Below are positions 23,511 to 36,200 of a DNA stretch of 64,000 nucleotides, one piece after another. Below the pieces are notes generated by a model. It worked only from the letters and a program-made list of their open reading frames with translations. It had not been told where the DNA came from and did not search any database. The DNA comes from Ochromonas danica (taxonomy: Eukaryota; Sar; Chrysophyceae; Chromulinales; Chromulinaceae): assembly GCA_015146655.1 (NCBI GenBank), contig VKHL01000140.1, forward strand, positions 1 through 64,000, in the 5' to 3' direction. The translations under genes were made by a program, and so were the position numbers. Every line of letters begins with the position of its first letter. Within the stretch, counting starts at the first letter, position 1.

Positions 23511-24717
23511 GCTCGAAATTCATGCCCCTTCCAAATTGACCCAAAAAGCAACGTGTTTTTGCGACTTTTAGATGCGTTTCTTAATTTAAATATACACTAT
23601 TTAGAGTTTCACAACTGACTTTTTCGTCAGAATCGATCTTATCGGGGAAAATACTCCAAAATAGCTATGATTCATAGCAAATAGCTCTACCATTGCAATG
23701 CAAAGTGTGCTTGTTATGTAAAAGGTACAGTTTACTTTAGGGAACTACCAATTATCGCGTGTTGGGCATCCTTTCCAGCCCGAGAATGGCGTTGCAGTTC
23801 AGGTTTTCCCACATTCATTTGAATACAAGCATGGAAAACGACTAACTGTAGGCTTACCTTCGCTAGAAATTATAGCACATACATTGACCTGCCTCTGGAG
23901 TTGCGCTCTTGCCTCTTTTTGTGCATTGGCGTCAGCTGTTTGACCTGCTTAGCGCAGCGCTTCCTTGCGTTTGACCTCTGCTCTCTCTTTGATGGCTTTG
24001 CGCATGCCTGACACGCTTGCCATAACACATGCTGCTGATTTATCGCCTTAGATGATGTTATGACAATACAACAACATGATTTATTGCTGTTTTCACATCT
24101 CGTTTTGCTTGATACCGACGACTGTTTTTGATGTGAGGTTTAAGTACAACAACAGGAACAATCTCTATAATTAGTCTCCTTTCATTAAATTTATCAACAT
24201 GCTTGATTGCAAACACATTTCTTCCTTCGTCAAGTGCTTGCTTTTCACGCTTCTCATGAGTCCTTACGCCGATCCAAGAGAATTGGACGATCTATCCTCC
24301 TTCTGAAGCTCTTCTTTAAGCTCCAACATGTATTCACCCTTTAGACTGCATTTGCGTTCAGATTGCTTCTTCTCCAACTTGATTTGATGGGAGGAGGCGT
24401 CTCCTTTGTCATGTTCATCAAGCATTTTTCAGTAATGCACGGAAAAGATCGCAAAATCCAAGCTTGTGCTTCTTAGCATCAGCCTCTACTGCTAATCCAT
24501 CGTCATAAATAGATCTCAAAGCCTCTTCCATTGAAAATGTGATGAATCATAGCTATTTTGGAGTGTTTTGCCCGATAAGATCGATTCTGACGAAAAAGTC
24601 AGTTGTGAAACTCTAAATAGTGTTATATTTAAATTAAGAAACGCATCTAAAAGTCGCAAAAACACGTTCTTTTTGGGCTAGGGGGCATTTAATTTGGAAG
24701 GGGCATGAATTTCGAGC
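23511..24717. mobile_element. Decayed DNA transposon or large MITE with ~165-175-bp terminal inverted repeats
   Basis: The left arm (23511-23674) and right arm (24542-24717) are inverted copies at roughly 90% identity, starting GCTCGAAATTCATGCCCC and ending in its complement. The right arm carries about 12 extra bases. The 870-bp interior shows charged, coiled-coil-like but interrupted coding traces on the minus strand, and no intact transposase. A 15-bp direct repeat, CTTTTGCATTTTCAC, lies just outside both ends (23486-23500 and 24726-24740). The insertion sits directly 3' of the tRNA-Gly gene. Long inverted repeats fit Mutator-like or other TIR elements; the superfamily is not determined. 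Confidence 0.8.
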
Positions 24718-24725
24718 GGTGCCAG

Positions 24726-24775
24726 CTTTTGCATTTTCACTTTTGCATTTTCGCTTTTGCATTTTCGCTTTTGCT
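24726..24775. repeat. Short tandem repeat (TTTTGCATTTTCGC unit)
   Basis: About three copies of a 14-bp unit next to the right end of the inverted-repeat element. The first copy matches the sequence outside the left end. Confidence 0.7.
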
Positions 24776-24902
24776 GAACACTGAAACGCGAAATTCGAAA
24801 CTCCCAAAATATGAAAATTTGGTCTCTGTGGAGCGGAGAGTGGCTGGGGAGTGATCTTTTTCAATTCCGCTGGACAACATTATTCAATTGTCCTTTGATA
24901 TC

Positions 24903-27900
24903 ATGCAGTTGCATGACCGTCCTTCCGACATGGAGGAGTCCAACGAAAAGACTCCTTTAAATGTTGCAAAGGATGCTTCTTACCATCCATTTGTAAAAAT
25001 TTCTCCGCGGATCCTTACCTTCAAGAGATTTTCTTTTCTGGTGGGTGTGGTGCTGTTGATCACCCTGCTGGATATCTTGGTGTTTTTTCTTGGCTCGAAG
25101 ACACCAGGAGTTGATCATGCGGAGGTGAGTTTTAACAGTGAGCATGCAGATGTGCAGCTCGTAGCTTCAGGCCCAGTGAGCAAGTCTTCTTACCTGGCCT
25201 CTTTCGATACCTCTGGCGGCTACTGCGAGTACTCTTATCATCGCTGGAACGAGTCGGAGATTCGCTTTGGCGGAAGGGTCGATTTCTCCCTTCCTTCAGA
25301 TCGAAACGCTGCCAATGCTTACTACCTGGTGGTCCAGGCCAAAGACACCAACTACGCCACTTTGCGCAGATTGGTGCAAGATATCCGCAAGCACCAGACG
25401 CACGATTCGGTGGTCAAGCTGAACTGTGCCATCGGTTTATCTGCGACATTGTATGGTACTGTTCCTCTCAGTTATACGTATGTACTGAAAACGGATTTGG
25501 ATCTGGCAGATTACGTATCTTCCGTTGAGGACTCCGCGAAGAATAAGTACTTCGAGGGAAATGTGTTTGGTAAGAATATCGCAGACCTTCTGAAAGTCGA
25601 CAAGTTGCGTACAGATCATGTCGATATCTCCTTCTTTATATCGTTGACTCGTCATGTGAAGCCGTCCTATCCCTTTCGCTCTTTCCTCCTTCATGTGCCG
25701 GAAATCAGCTACTCGTTTGCACTTGTGGATCGCTCAGATGAGAAAAAGAGCTACTTTACTGTCTCAAGCCAAAGCTTGACGGTGGATCTAATGCAAAGTC
25801 CTCAGAAAGTTTCGCTGGAGGTTTCATTGTCCTGCTCACCTGTGGCTGTGTATGAGGGTCAAGATGTGCTGACGTCTACCTCAAGAGGACAATGCAACTT
25901 GTTGTCTCCATTGGATGTTCTGGGATTCCGTCGCGAGATTGCGAAGAATGCATTCGTGAATATGACGACCAAGTCTAACAGTCCTTCTTTCTTTTCCAAG
26001 TACCTGGGAGAAAGTCATTACATTCGCTCTGTCGAAGATGATGGCAGCATTCCGTGGCAAAGAAAAATTGTCAAACAGTTTGGCAGGGTCGACAATGCTG
26101 TGGTTCCCATTGCTTCTTCCGCCCAATCACACAAACCTTTGCTGCAGTTAATGTCCGAAATCAACAATCAAAATCCTTGCCTCATTCTGGACACAGATGG
26201 CAGTGCATTATCCCAAACGTGCTTCTACTCTAAGGCCAATGTTTTCTCCTTCTATGTGGAAACCTACGACGATGAAGGGTACCGAGGACACATCGAGTCG
26301 ACAACGCAATGGGGGAGTGGGTCGATGCCCATGAACGAGTTCCACCTCACGAATTCCTCTGGCTTCTGGGTTGAGTCGGGGTTTTTCGGAGACGATCGTA
26401 GTGGTGATGTGGCGTTTGGTGGGTTGGTCTTTTCCGAAGCTGCGGGCAGTCTGGTAGCATCGGTGGGTTGGAACAATACCCAAGGATCCAAGTTCTATGA
26501 GAAGCTGGAGACCGGATGGCACGTGAAGCCTGTAGATGAGACGAGCTACTATTATCTACAGTCCCAGACAATGTTAGAAGGAGTGGACCCAATTCTTGTA
26601 CTTGGGAACCTGTCGTATGGAAGCGATCAGTACGATCTTCGAACGTTGGTCCACACTGGTCCCAGCGAGCTCAATGTGTCCTCTAGTGATGTCGAAGGCG
26701 ATGATTTATTTGTGGGCGTTCGCGGTGCGTATGGAGGAGATGCACTGGACTGGCACTTCACCGTGAATCCTGCTGTTTTGGTGGTTAACCAGGAAAAGCA
26801 AGGGGAGATTGAGTTGCTTCTGGCATTTGATGGTCATACCAACGGCTTCCTCCTGTCTCGCGTCAATGTGAGCAACGGTGAGGATGAGATTGTTTTGCAA
26901 TCTGCGATAGGCTCAATGTGGCAAACAGAGTCTTCTTGGAGTGAACAAGGAGAAACTCTGTTCTACTACCTGTTCGATATGAACGAAACGAATTGGAATG
27001 TTACAGGAGGTCTTTCCTATGCTGATCATCACTACCGCGCTTTTGTAGCGGAGAATGATTTGGGTTTGAAGAACGATGAGCTTTGGGCAGAGGCGCAAGG
27101 AGGTTACGGGGGCGATTGGTATGAATGGTAAGCAAGCGAGAGAAGTTGAGTTGCTTCGCTGTAACACAGATGAATGAATGCATGAATGAATTGCTTGACG
27201 GTGTGTAGGTGGGCAGATGTGAGTGAATCAGAGTTGATTCTTTTGAATACAACGATTGGATTTGCTCAGGGCCGCTTGAACTATGCGGTCCCGGCTGGCG
27301 GTGGCTTGGGGACGATTTCATCAACGGGTTCGCTTGAAGACAGTGCTTATAATCAGCTGTACAATGGTAATAATACGCTCCAGTGGGGAAGTTCTTCGAG
27401 TTGGCAAGAAGCGGGCGAAGTGAAGGTTGAGAGTTGCGGAAGTGTGGATGGAGGTGAAGGGTTGACTTGGAACGCAACGTCTTCTCTAAGCTATGGTGAT
27501 CATTACTATATTCTTCAAGTGGTGGAGAGGGATTTGTTTACCGATGAAGCAGATGCAGATAACCTGGACATGTGGGGGGAAGGGAAGTATGGAGGCGACT
27601 GGGATCACTGGTAAGTGTTTATGCATTGCTATTACTTAATTCTGTGTATGTGATGTTTAGTACATTAATGGAAACGCATCTGTTTCATCACCAGGTGGGT
27701 GACTCTAACGGATGCTGAGCTGATCGTCACCAATTCTTCTGTGGGTACCGCTGCTGGAGCTCTTACCTTCGACATGGCTAGCTCGGGTGTAAGTGGTTTG
27801 GTGACATATGAAGCAGCGGCGAACTCTTCCTCGACACCGGAGATGTCTATTTCCGGTGACTTCGAGTGGTCTAGTTCGTCCACATGGACTTCGGCGGGAA

Positions 27901-30900
27901 GCATCTCTGCCGATAACGTGCTGTATTTGAGGGATGTGATTTCCTGGAACTCGAGTGGCGTGTTTTATTATGGAGGTAACCGATACGGGGTATATGTAAG
28001 GGAGGCTCCACTGGGCGAAGTCGATCCTACCTTTGTGGCTGAGGCATACGGAGGGTATGGCGGCGATCAGTATGATTGGTGGGGTTCGGTGGACAAGTCC
28101 CTGTTGATGGCACAGTCTGAAGTGGTTGGATATGCAACGGGTCGAGTTTATTATGTTATTCCAGCATCAGTTTTGTCTGGATCGATAGGCTACAGATTAA
28201 ATGTGAACGATGCTTCTTCGATGGTACTGGCCTCAACATCTTTGTTGAACTGGGGCAGCGTGGAGGATAACTGGCAAGCAGCGGGTGAAGGCGATGTCAC
28301 TGTATCGCTGTTTGTATTGGACACTGCAAACTTTAACCTCACCGGCCACTTCGATTATGGTGATAACGGCTACTTCGTTCAAGTATTGGAACTGCCTTTC
28401 ACCAGTTCAAGTACTAATGCTACTTCAGAGTGGAACGAGAACCTTCTGGCTGAAGCATGGGGTGGTTACGGTGGCGATCTGAATAACTGGTGAGTTTATC
28501 TCCTACTTGTGTGTATTTCTCGCTTCCGTATTGGTTTTTGACTTGTTTGTTGAATATGGTGTAGGTGGTTGGAAGTGTCGAAAAGCGTATTGGTGGTTAA
28601 CGAGCTTCTAGTGGGCACGGCGGTCGGTCAGCTGACTTATCAAGTCCCGGTTGATGGAGAAACGGGTCAAATAGCCATCACTGTAATAGTGAATGATGAT
28701 GTGGAATCGATTGCCTTCTCGAATGAAGGCTCATTATCGTGGGTTAGTCCAAGTTCGGACTGGGAAGAAAGTGGAAGTATCGTGATTTCAGATGTGATGT
28801 CGATCCCTCTTTACTCGCTATACACGAATCTGACAGCGTCGGCGAAGTACTCCCTCCCCAACTACGTATTGGAAGTGGACCTGTTGAACTGGAACGAGCA
28901 AGAAAGCAGTGGAGGAGGAGTTGACGGTGTCTACATGGACTTGTCCGCTGTTGGTCGTTATGGAGGAGATCTGTATGATTGGTGGGCGACAGTGGACAAC
29001 TCTTCTTTGGTGGTAGACAGCGCCTTACTGGGGACTGCAGTGGGGCAAGTGAGTTGTGCAGTGCTGGCTGATGGCTCAGCTGCAAATATGGCGTACGTAG
29101 CTAATGCCTTCGACAGCGATAAGAACAGTGTGTTGGAAAGCACGAGTTCTTTATCTTGGTCTCCATCCACCCCTTCTAACTCTAACTGGCAAGACGGAGG
29201 GGCCATTTCTTTGTCTTCGTTGTTGTGGCTTCCTCAGAGCCCCGTCCTGAGCTGGAATGCGACGGGCAAATTCCAATTCGGCGACAACCAGTTCTCCCTT
29301 TACGTCTCTGAGCAGGATTATGAAGGAGTGAATGTCACCGAAGAAGATGAACATCTCTCTATGGTCATCTTGGGGACTTACGATGTAGTTGGTCCTTCTG
29401 AGTGGATGTTTTATGTCGCAGAGGCTGTTTTGTATGTCGAACAAGATCTGTATTTGAATGCACAAGCCATTCTGGAAGTTGATGTGCACGATGCTGGCAA
29501 GGCGGGTTTACTTTTGTTCAATGGAGTTAACTACGACAATATCACTACAGCAGAGCATGACTACAGCTTGGAAGGCAAAGAAGCGTTGTCAGCGATGCGT
29601 AGGCTGGGTAAAGACAAGACGCGCGTTTCTTCTGAAGAGCTAGCCTTTGGTGTGAATGGCTCGACAATTTGGACGTCGAATGTTGTGTTGTGGGATGGCA
29701 CCTCTTCTATCGATTCTGAAGGCAGTGGCAGTGGCAATGTATTTGGAACATTGTACAGCGACACATATTGGGATGCTTCATCTTTATTCAACCTGGTAAC
29801 CTCCTTCAATCTTTCATTGCCTCAGCAAACCGCCGAGTTCGTGGTTGAAGAAACCCTTCAAGGCGTGCGTGGTTTACTCTTTTACAGTAAAGCAGCGTAC
29901 GACGTGTCCATTGGCATGCTGACGGCGATCACGACTGATATATATTATGAAGACAATCTGCTTTTGGCTATATCTGCAGGGTGGAACTATGGCGTACAAG
30001 GTGTCAATGCAACTACAGCGGCACCTTCCACAGCTCCTTCGCTCTCTCCCACAGTCGTCCCAACTTTGACACCCACCGCGTTGCCAACTGTTGTCCCTTC
30101 TATGGTACCCTCGCTATCTCCAACTGTGGTTGCAACTTTGAGTCCTACACTGAAGCCATCGTATGCTCCCACTTCATACGTCCAGGAACAGCTTCAGTTC
30201 TCTTCAAATATCACTTTGCAGGGAGTGCAGTTGGTTGGAGGCACATTGGATAGTGCTTCCCAGCAAGCTCTTATCTATACCACAGCTGAAACGATGAATA
30301 TCAGTGCAAACTATGTTCATTACCTGGGTTGTAACTCGGCCCCTACCAATGTTTCAGCTGCCTTTCTTCGTCACCGTGCCGGCAGTTTGTCCCTGACAGA
30401 TAATGGTGGCAGCTCGGTGGTGGCGTCTATGCAGGTTCAAGTTCCATTGGATTCATCCGCAAGTGCCACAACTGTCTATGCTTCACTGACAGGTTCTTTG
30501 AATACTGCAGTGACATCTGGAGCCTACACAACTTCTCTACAGTTGCAAGCACAATCGTTAGGTTCGACTCAATTGACCTCTGCGAGTGCTACATCGGTAT
30601 CGAATTCAGGTATGACGGTGATAGTACCAGATAACGATAACGATGATGATGGGGGGTCATCTGGTCTGTCCACTGGTGCTTTGGTAGGCATTATTATTGG
30701 TAGTGTGGTGGGAGCAGTGTTGATTGCATGTGGTGTTTACTTCATCTATTCCAAGAGATCTTCAGGAACTCCTGCGGCTACCAATCCACCAGTAGCGGTC
30801 GCAGAGCCGGCTGGGACTAGTTTTGATAATCCGCTTACTCGTGGTATCGAGAAGAAGGATGCTGTTCCTTCCGCGCCGTCAAAAGCTTCTCAGAGCTTAG

Positions 30901-30935
30901 AACACGACAAGGATTCGCAAATCGAACTTCCTTAA
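24903..30935 (+). CDS. Modular cell-surface protein with tandem YGGD/WW modules and PT-rich stalk
   Basis: Four exons (24903-27127, 27209-27610, 27695-28489, 28565-30935) join in phase to 1930 residues. A transmembrane segment near residues 47-67 may act as signal anchor. From about residue 600, six to seven modules of about 130-140 residues follow. Each ends with Tyr-Gly-Gly-Asp-x-x-x-Trp and the next opens with Trp, has a Gly-x-Ala-x-Gly-x-Leu-x-Tyr strand, a Ser-Ser-x-Trp turn and a Tyr-Gly-Asp-Asn-x-Tyr strand. The last is degenerate. A PTxxPSxxPT stalk (about 1622-1680), a 160-residue membrane-proximal domain, an Asp-rich spacer, a Gly/Ile/Val transmembrane helix and a short cytoplasmic tail complete it. 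Many Asn-x-Ser/Thr sites suggest an extracellular face. I recognise no known fold; beta-sandwich modules are a guess. Confidence 0.85.
30162..30759 (+). repeat. 598-bp near-identical duplication, copy 1 (inside surface-protein gene)
   Basis: Encodes the membrane-proximal domain and transmembrane helix of the surface protein. By eye it is identical to 32075-32672, while the sequences on both sides are only loosely similar. Confidence 0.9.
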
Positions 30936-31895
30936 TCCTGCGCATAAAACCGACAAGTTGTTTTGGTCGTCAATTATATTGTCGTTTGCATTCAAAAACA
31001 AAAACAAAAATACGTCTATTACTATATGCCTAGAATTCTGTTATTCTTAGAATTTTTAGTTGCTGTTATGAGTGAAGAATATCAGAAAGAAATTTTACAA
31101 GATAAGTGGACTATTCAACATCCGAATATTGCCAAATGCTAACTTAAGTCATTATTGTTGAATCCCTTTATGCTATTGTTATAATTGATTTCACATACAA
31201 AGATATTGCCATGAAACATATTTTTTAAGATGTCAGATCATAAAGAAAGATATCCGAGCATTTCGATAACGGTATTGGGAGGCATATATCATCTAAATTA
31301 ATATGAAGATCAGTATCTGCTGAGTCCAAGATCGTGTGCTTCAACCATCATGGTTCGAGATGCATAGACTAACACAATATAGGTCATGCAGTTTGCTTCA
31401 TGTTTCTCCTTCAATGACTCAGCACCTTCTTCTGCCGAGCATAAGCTTAAATCACAAGTGGCCTAACCGAAGAATAGTACACTTGAGGCTGACTCAAGAT
31501 TTCATGTATTTCATGAGTCTTAGAACTAAAGTTTACGAGAACATCAAAGAGACCGAAAATTGATAGCAACCAAGCTCCAAGATGGCTTTGAAAAGCTTAA
31601 GGACAAGAAATAGTACTCAACCAATAACATTAATAGTACCTCTAGACTCGTGTCTACAGCAACAGAGTAAACACCAGCAACAACAAAGAGAATCGCGTTT
31701 TAAACAAAAAGCCCAATTCCCATCCAGAAATCCAGAAATCTGAAATTTCCATACAGCAAACACCAAAGTCGTAGAACATGTTAACATCTAGTGTCAACAT
31801 GTTAACATCCATGCAGTCTTGCCTTAAGCCTTGCAAGGCTATTTCGTATCCCATTTAAAACTATTGTAGCCATACTCACAACTGAAGTTGCTCGC
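30936..31895. other. AT-rich spacer before the truncated paralogue
   Basis: 960 bp without a supported gene. Short open frames begin with non-ATG codons or lack domains. It may contain decayed upstream parts of the paralogue, but I could not align them. Confidence 0.3.
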
Positions 31896-32719
31896 ATGAA
31901 TTTAAAACGAACGCGCCAGAGCCCATCCCTCACCCCCCAATCTCCGCCAACTGTCTACCCAACAGTTCTTCCTTCCATGTCACCCTCGCTCTTCCCCACA
32001 GTGGTTCCAACTTTGACACCCACCACTTCACCAAAAGTTGTTCCTTCGGCTCTGCCAACCGTCCATCCTACACTTATGCTCCCACTTCATACGTCCAGGA
32101 ACAGCTTCAGTTCTCTTCAAATATCACTTTGCAGGGAGTGCAGTTGGTTGGAGGCACATTGGATAGTGCTTCCCAGCAAGCTCTTATCTATACCACAGCT
32201 GAAACGATGAATATCAGTGCAAACTATGTTCATTACCTGGGTTGTAACTCGGCCCCTACCAATGTTTCAGCTGCCTTTCTTCGTCACCGTGCCGGCAGTT
32301 TGTCCCTGACAGATAATGGTGGCAGCTCGGTGGTGGCGTCTATGCAGGTTCAAGTTCCATTGGATTCATCCGCAAGTGCCACAACTGTCTATGCTTCACT
32401 GACAGGTTCTTTGAATACTGCAGTGACATCTGGAGCCTACACAACTTCTCTACAGTTGCAAGCACAATCGTTAGGTTCGACTCAATTGACCTCTGCGAGT
32501 GCTACATCGGTATCGAATTCAGGTATGACGGTGATAGTACCAGATAACGATAACGATGATGATGGGGGGTCATCTGGTCTGTCCACTGGTGCTTTGGTAG
32601 GCATTATTATTGGTAGTGTGGTGGGAGCAGTGTTGATTGCATGTGGTGTTTACTTCATCTATTCCAAGAGATGTTGCAGAACTTCTAGGACTACCAATCG
32701 TGTTGCTGTGGAATTTTGA
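31896..32719 (+). pseudogene. Truncated paralogue of the surface-protein C-terminus
   Basis: It starts abruptly with a PT-rich stalk diverged from that of the upstream gene, then the membrane-proximal domain and transmembrane helix identical to it, then a short different tail ending in TGA at 32717-32719. At the stalk/domain junction it is about 10 bases shorter than the intact gene, so the stalk and the domain lie in different frames. There is no signal peptide and no YGGD module. It is most simply a gene fragment; an expressed short form from a start near 32129 cannot be excluded. Confidence 0.75.
32075..32672 (+). repeat. 598-bp near-identical duplication, copy 2
   Basis: Partner of 30162-30759, in the same orientation 1913 bp downstream, with exactly the same length. 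Identity ends sharply at both sides. Confidence 0.9.
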
Positions 32720-33249
32720 CGCGATAGTTTTCGTTAATCCACAAGATAATGTCAAATGGAGGGTCATCTGGCTTCTCTTCTGATGTTTTGGTTGGTAGGC
32801 AGCGTTACGGGTTTGCTTTAGTAGTTTTATTTTGTTTTAAAGTGACCAGGATTCTCGGTCTTGAGCTATTTTGAGAGTGTGATGTTCAAATCTGACATTG
32901 TTAGACCAATCATATCCTCAAATGCTAATTTAATATTGAATGTTTATTTTTATTAGCAAATACCTGCTTCATGATTCAGAATAGCGATGAGAATGCTCTG
33001 ATTGGCAACTCTGTTAGTGTATGATAGACGCTGAAGAGTAGTGTGATTGTTTGATGTTTCGTTAACTTAGGTAGTTTAGTGTAGCAGGCTAGCAGTCTAG
33101 TCTTGCAGTGATGTGACGTTGTGCACTGTTGTTCACACATCGTCATTACCTTCAGTCGTCTCCATATCTAAATTAATTGAGGCTCACTGAAGCAGATCCT
33201 TTGGATCGACATCGACTTAAACGGTGATTACCTTGTGGTGTTCTGTTGT
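32720..33249. other. Intergenic region before the TPR-IQ-LRR gene
   Basis: 530 bp, AT-rich, with no gene seen. It likely holds the promoter of the following gene. Confidence 0.3.
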
Positions 33250-36200
33250 ATGGGGTGTCCTAGCTCTAAATCTCTAAATCTGTGTATCTGGAGGTCTGAG
33301 ATCACGAAACGCTTGACACGAAGCTGGTGTCATTGCCTGTTGGATTTCATTTCATTCATTCAATGCTTTTTAGGTCATGGGAAAGACATGAGCAACAGAA
33401 GGTATTCTAGTTCACGGTTGCGATGGTATCTAGGCGGCTATGGTATCGTTGTGACAAGAATTCGTAAAGACCTTCGTAATGCCTATACAGACGATGGAGT
33501 ACTAAGGAGTCACTGGAAAGAGGAGGTTAAAGCCTATCCTAGATTACTCTGGAGACTAGGTCATAACCTTTACATGAGTGGAAGTGTGCGAGAATCTATT
33601 GACGTGTTGGAGAGATTGTGTCTTTTGTTTGGAGAGGCTCAGGGTAGTCATAGTCATCACGGTAGTAGTGGTGGTAATGGTCATGATAGCAGTGCTATTA
33701 ATAGCGGGGTAGCTACCAATTCTGCAGCTAGTACAATCCCTAATAACACCAGCACAATCACCACCGCCAGCAAAGCTACTGCTACAACCATCACAACCAC
33801 AAACAAGAAGAAAGCTCAACATCATAAGGAAATTAGCCCAACACCATCAGCGCCAAGTCACCCCATTGAAGCAAATAAAACTGAGATCCAAGGGATGGAT
33901 GAGATGAAGGCTTCAATGTATCGAGTTCATCAAACCATTGCACAAGGCTATTTGGCTCTTTTTCTAAATAGCAAAGAACATTCTCATTTAGAACGATCTT
34001 CCCTACACTATCAGTTAGCTGTTGATCATCTTCAAGCTAATTTGATGGCTATGTTTCATCTTCCTTCAATGCTTATGGAATATGCGAGAGTGTTGGAGTA
34101 TTCGGGTTCTTTCCAGGCAGCAATGGATGTCTACAGTCAGATTTTAACCAAGTTCCCTAATTTTCAAGGATATTTTGATGCATTTTATCGTACAGCTGTA
34201 GTTGGTGTTCATTTAGCTGGGTTAGCCAAGGCAGAAGAAGAGAAAAGGGAAACTTATGATAAATGTATCGACATCTTGCAGTTCTTGTTGGAGGCTGTGC
34301 CTAGTAGTATTAACTCTGTTCATATCATTGCGCTGTATCTTCGCGTTTTAGAAGCTTCTCATGATGCTGGAACGAGATTTAGAGCGAATAATGTAGTCGG
34401 ACCACTATTTACAGCATGTAAATCTGCATCTATTCCTGGGACGGAAGATGTCACCGATGTCAAGATTTGGTCTGCCAAGCACGAAAGTTGGTATCTCTTG
34501 GCTAGATATATCGAATCTTTTCATGAGTATATCGTTGCAGACCAAGTCTATAAAAAGTATTTGGAGATACTAAAGAGATCAACACGTGGTGGGAAAGACC
34601 TCTCCTACTTTCTAGACGTCAGCAAGTGTCTTATCCTTGCTCATCATTTTGCTGCTGTTTATAATTTCACTGAAGCTATCCGTTATGCGGAAATTGGTTT
34701 ACAAATTGATCGATATAATGCAGAAATACGACAATGGCTAGTTGATCATAATGTCCAATATCAAAACAGTATTTCTCATGAGACAGAGGCTATCAATCGT
34801 ATTAAAAATATTTGGAAAGGTCGTGTTTGGCAACTTGGCTTTGTTGATCGTTTACGAAGGAATATTGTCAAGGAGAATGTGGCACGCCTAGAGGGTAATT
34901 ATTATGACTTAGAAGCCAGAGAGAAGCTGGCATATTATGCTAAACGTCAGTTCCGACCTATCTTCTTCCATGAAGAGCAATGTGTGGTAGCTATCCAGCG
35001 CTGGTATCGTGTGATGCGACGACAGCGAATATGGACAGATGCACAACGTCAACATTATGGTAATCGAGCCAATGAACTTCTTCAAAAGCTTGTCAAGCAT
35101 TATTATACCCCTGAGTTACGAGATAGTATTATACTATTAGCACAACATAAATTTATCCCAAAGAAACATCCTATTCTCGCATGTGCTAATAGATTGAAGA
35201 GCGAAAATCATGCATTCAATATTCTATTTCGTGCATTACGTGTCTTCTCTTTCAAGAGGAAAGTATCTTTTCGCATTGCAGAAAGGCGTCGTGCTGAACA
35301 AATGCGATATCTTCATAACGTTATTCTTGTGCAAACTATAATGAGGAAGTATGTTGCTAAAATGAGATATCGACATTTCCTTGCCACATTCCACAAGGAA
35401 ATAGAAGCAGCAACTCGTATTCAACGCTATTATCGTAAGAAGAAACTTTCTTGGAAGTTTGTTGTCTTTCGACTGCTATATGTTGAATATAAGAGAAGAT
35501 CGAGAGCCATGAAGCTTTTGAAGAAGAAGTTGCCTGCTTTATTACAAGCATTTCGAAAGCGACGACAACTTGGTTTTAAAGAGCTTGAAAGACAAAAGCA
35601 AAGACGGAATGAAAGGTATCGCATGGATTGCCATGTTTGCAATTGGTTGGTTGATTGATTGTTTTCATCTCTACTTGGATGTTCTTTGCAATAGACTTCG
35701 ACGAATGGAATCAGGAACATTGAAAGTTACAGCTGCTGTTCGTATTCAACGCTTCTATGCAGCTTGTCGATTTAGATGGAAATTGTCATTAGCAGTGAAG
35801 AAGCTTCGACTTCGACAAGGTGTGGAATATTGTCCTTACTATCGAGGCAAACTTGAATCCTATCTAAAGCATCAAGAGTCAATCTGTTATAGAAATCCAG
35901 GTGTTGATAGAAATTCGGCCAATTTTCAATCTCTCTTGTCACAGGAAAGTGTCATCTGTGATGAAACTATGGATGCCTTTGACTTTATGATGTTGGGACT
36001 TGTATTAAGACATCCACAGTGTTGTATTCGAACGATCATTCTGCACGATGTTACTCTTTTCAAAGACGAGGTTCACTTTGTTCTTCCACAACGTGTTGAT
36101 CCTATTGCCAAGCGATTGGATGATTCCTCCAAATTAGCTCGAAGGCAATCGAATACGAGGGAGGATGGTCTGGGAACTTCTTTGCGTGATCGAATACAGA

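Noticed and set aside
23511-24717. Inverted-repeat element considered as a virus-like or LTR element
   Set aside because: The ends are inverted rather than direct, and no capsid, integrase or reverse transcriptase trace is visible.
30010-30175. PT-rich stalk considered as an antifreeze-like or bacterial adhesin repeat
   Set aside because: Such stalks are common linkers in protist surface proteins and the flanking domains and splice sites are eukaryotic.
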